64,000 nucleotides of DNA, taken from Planctomycetaceae bacterium. GTDB taxonomy: Bacteria; Planctomycetota; Planctomycetia; Pirellulales; Lacipirellulaceae. Made by a program: the position numbers and the translations under genes. Positions within the stretch are counted from its first letter, which is position 1. Each line of letters begins with the position of its first letter. The DNA is taken from positions 59,274 to 123,273 of the forward strand of contig QIKP01000009.1 of the NCBI GenBank assembly GCA_003233055.1. The letters are read 5' to 3'. Shown here piece after piece: positions 63,251 through 64,000 of the stretch. The notes below the pieces were generated by a model. That model did no database searches. It saw only the letters and a list, made by a program, of their open reading frames with translations, and had not been told where the DNA came from.

Positions 63251-63699
63251 GATCGTTAGCCCTTGGAGGGATGTGATTCGGAAAACATTCGGACGACCGA
63301 CTGCTCCAAAAGGCCCGAGAGCCCCCGCAGCAAGCCGCTATGTAAAGAATAAGTAGGAGGAAATTCTACCCGAACGGATAGGAGAATGCAAATTCCGGTC
63401 GATCCGAAAAGAATACCGCAAGAACTTGTTCACCCATCGTGAGTCAGGCCGACGGCCCACCAGCGAGATGGGGGAATGCCTTGGCGCGCCGAGATGGACC
63501 TTACAACCGCAGGGGCTGGCCCTCTATTGACCGATGCACCAGGACGTTTACTTAGACGAGTTCCAGTTTGGCCTTTTGGGAACAGGTCACTTTTTTTGCT
63601 CCCATTGGATGGCTAAAAACGTACCGGCTCTGCCTCGCATAAGACGAAGCAGAGCCGGCGTGCCATCTCTTCAGGTAATGGATTCAAGGCAAGAAGCCT
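63251..63699. other. Intergenic, Gfo/Idh promoter side
   Basis: 449 bases between two minus-strand genes; contains the terminator of the PEP-CTERM gene at 63614-63660. No gene supported. Confidence 0.5.
63614..63660 (-). terminator. Terminator of the PEP-CTERM gene
   Basis: Stem 63624-63633 with 63649-63658 (10 pairs, CCGGCTCTGC type); on the minus strand it is followed by a T run at 63619-63615. Confidence 0.82.
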
Positions 63700-64000
63700 T
63701 TATCGTCGGCGTCGTCGACTCAAGAGGCCACCACCCACCAGACCGACCAAACCGAGAATGGCCGTGGAGGGTTCGGGAACCGCATTGGCAGCGGCAGGCT
63801 CGCTGTAAAGCAAGTCGTCGATGGCGACGATGTCGATATTTTGACTCGGGTTGTCGTCGGGGCCAAAGGCGGCGGTCCCGGCAGTAATCCGAACACGGGT
63901 AATGGTCATCTCGGGATGCGTTCCTGGATGATCGTCATCGGTGAACGTGACCCCTAGGAACGACAGACCTTGAGGGTCGACGGGTGCAAAGGCAATATGC
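63700..64000 (-). CDS. PEP-CTERM sorted protein, 5' end outside window
   Basis: The C-terminal 100 residues of a secreted protein; the frame stays open to the right edge. The tail is a complete PEP-CTERM signal: AAANAVPEPSTAILGLVG, then a hydrophobic helix LGLVGLVGGGLLS and a basic end RRRRR. The preceding part (VTFTDDDHPGTHPEMTITRV, then DIVAIDDLLY) resembles beta-rich adhesin-like domains such as those ending in 'IDDLVYG'. Exosortase at 42 kb is the expected processing enzyme. The stop codon at 63700 is followed by a terminator. Confidence 0.88.
   Translation of the reverse strand, partial: HIAFAPVDPQGLSFLGVTFTDDDHPGTHPEMTITRVRITAGTAAFGPDDNPSQNIDIVAIDDLLYSEPAAANAVPEPSTAILGLVGLVGGGLLSRRRRR

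Overview
The window reads as a chromosomal segment of a planctomycete, most likely order Pirellulales. This rests on gene content: an exosortase with a PEP-CTERM target, a Gfo/Idh/MocA plus DUF1080 pair, a tetrahydromethanopterin C1 enzyme (Ftr), a large flagellin with planctomycete-type C-terminus, a degenerate tyrosine recombinase of a type I associate with planctomycetes, and many secreted or lipid-anchored proteins without clear homologues. Sequence is GC-rich, genes are spaced widely, and operons are short. I could run no searches, so assignments rest on motif reading.

Layout. 0-12 kb: end of a MoxR ATPase, a LarA-fold protein, a lipoprotein, a divergent phosphoglycerate kinase, a GlmM-type mutase, ApbE and an oppABC transport cluster without ATPases. 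12-16 kb: SpoU-type methylase, MtaB, ClpS, SerS and an HPt protein. 16-21 kb: response regulator, an exported cysteine-rich repeat protein, a 13-copy heptamer array framed by inverted repeats, RdgB and a FecR-like membrane protein. 21-27 kb: hpf-ptsN-ptsH-ptsI (a phosphotransfer chain with no sugar permease) and RNase E/G. 27-35.5 kb: fliW-csrA-flagellin-fliD-fliS, a flagellin export and homeostasis block with greatly enlarged flagellin and FliD. 35.5-39.3 kb: cysteine-rich lipoprotein, RibD, SEC-C/TPR protein. 39.5-46 kb: exopolysaccharide/exosortase region (Wzc-like, exosortase, Wza-like, proline-rich secreted protein). 46-52.7 kb: Tpx, aquaporin-type channel, FxsA, PIN-TRAM protein, ArgS, RsfS, Bcp. 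52.9-60.2 kb: anti-sigma-like protein, PilZ protein, Ftr, ribosomal protein S1, RpoN, zinc-ribbon/PH protein, NrdR. 60.3-64 kb: tRNA-Ala(CGC) with a promoter and a decayed integrase beside it, DUF1080 and Gfo/Idh/MocA proteins, and the end of a PEP-CTERM protein.

Functional links: FliW, CsrA and flagellin form the known partner-switching loop that ties CsrA activity to flagellin level; FliS is the flagellin chaperone. RpoN, HPF and the PTS phosphocarriers sit together in many bacteria; here RpoN lies 34 kb from the others. Wzc-like, exosortase and Wza-like genes suggest coupling of surface polysaccharide export to PEP-CTERM protein sorting.

I see no CRISPR array, rRNA or intact mobile element, and no clear undescribed multi-gene system. 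The strongest unusual signals are the repeat structures (a GCCGCTTCAGCGGC palindrome family at six intergenic positions, one pair enclosing the heptamer array), the cysteine-rich exported proteins, substitutions at key residues in LarA-like, PGK and Wzc-like proteins, and the tRNA-linked integrase relic.
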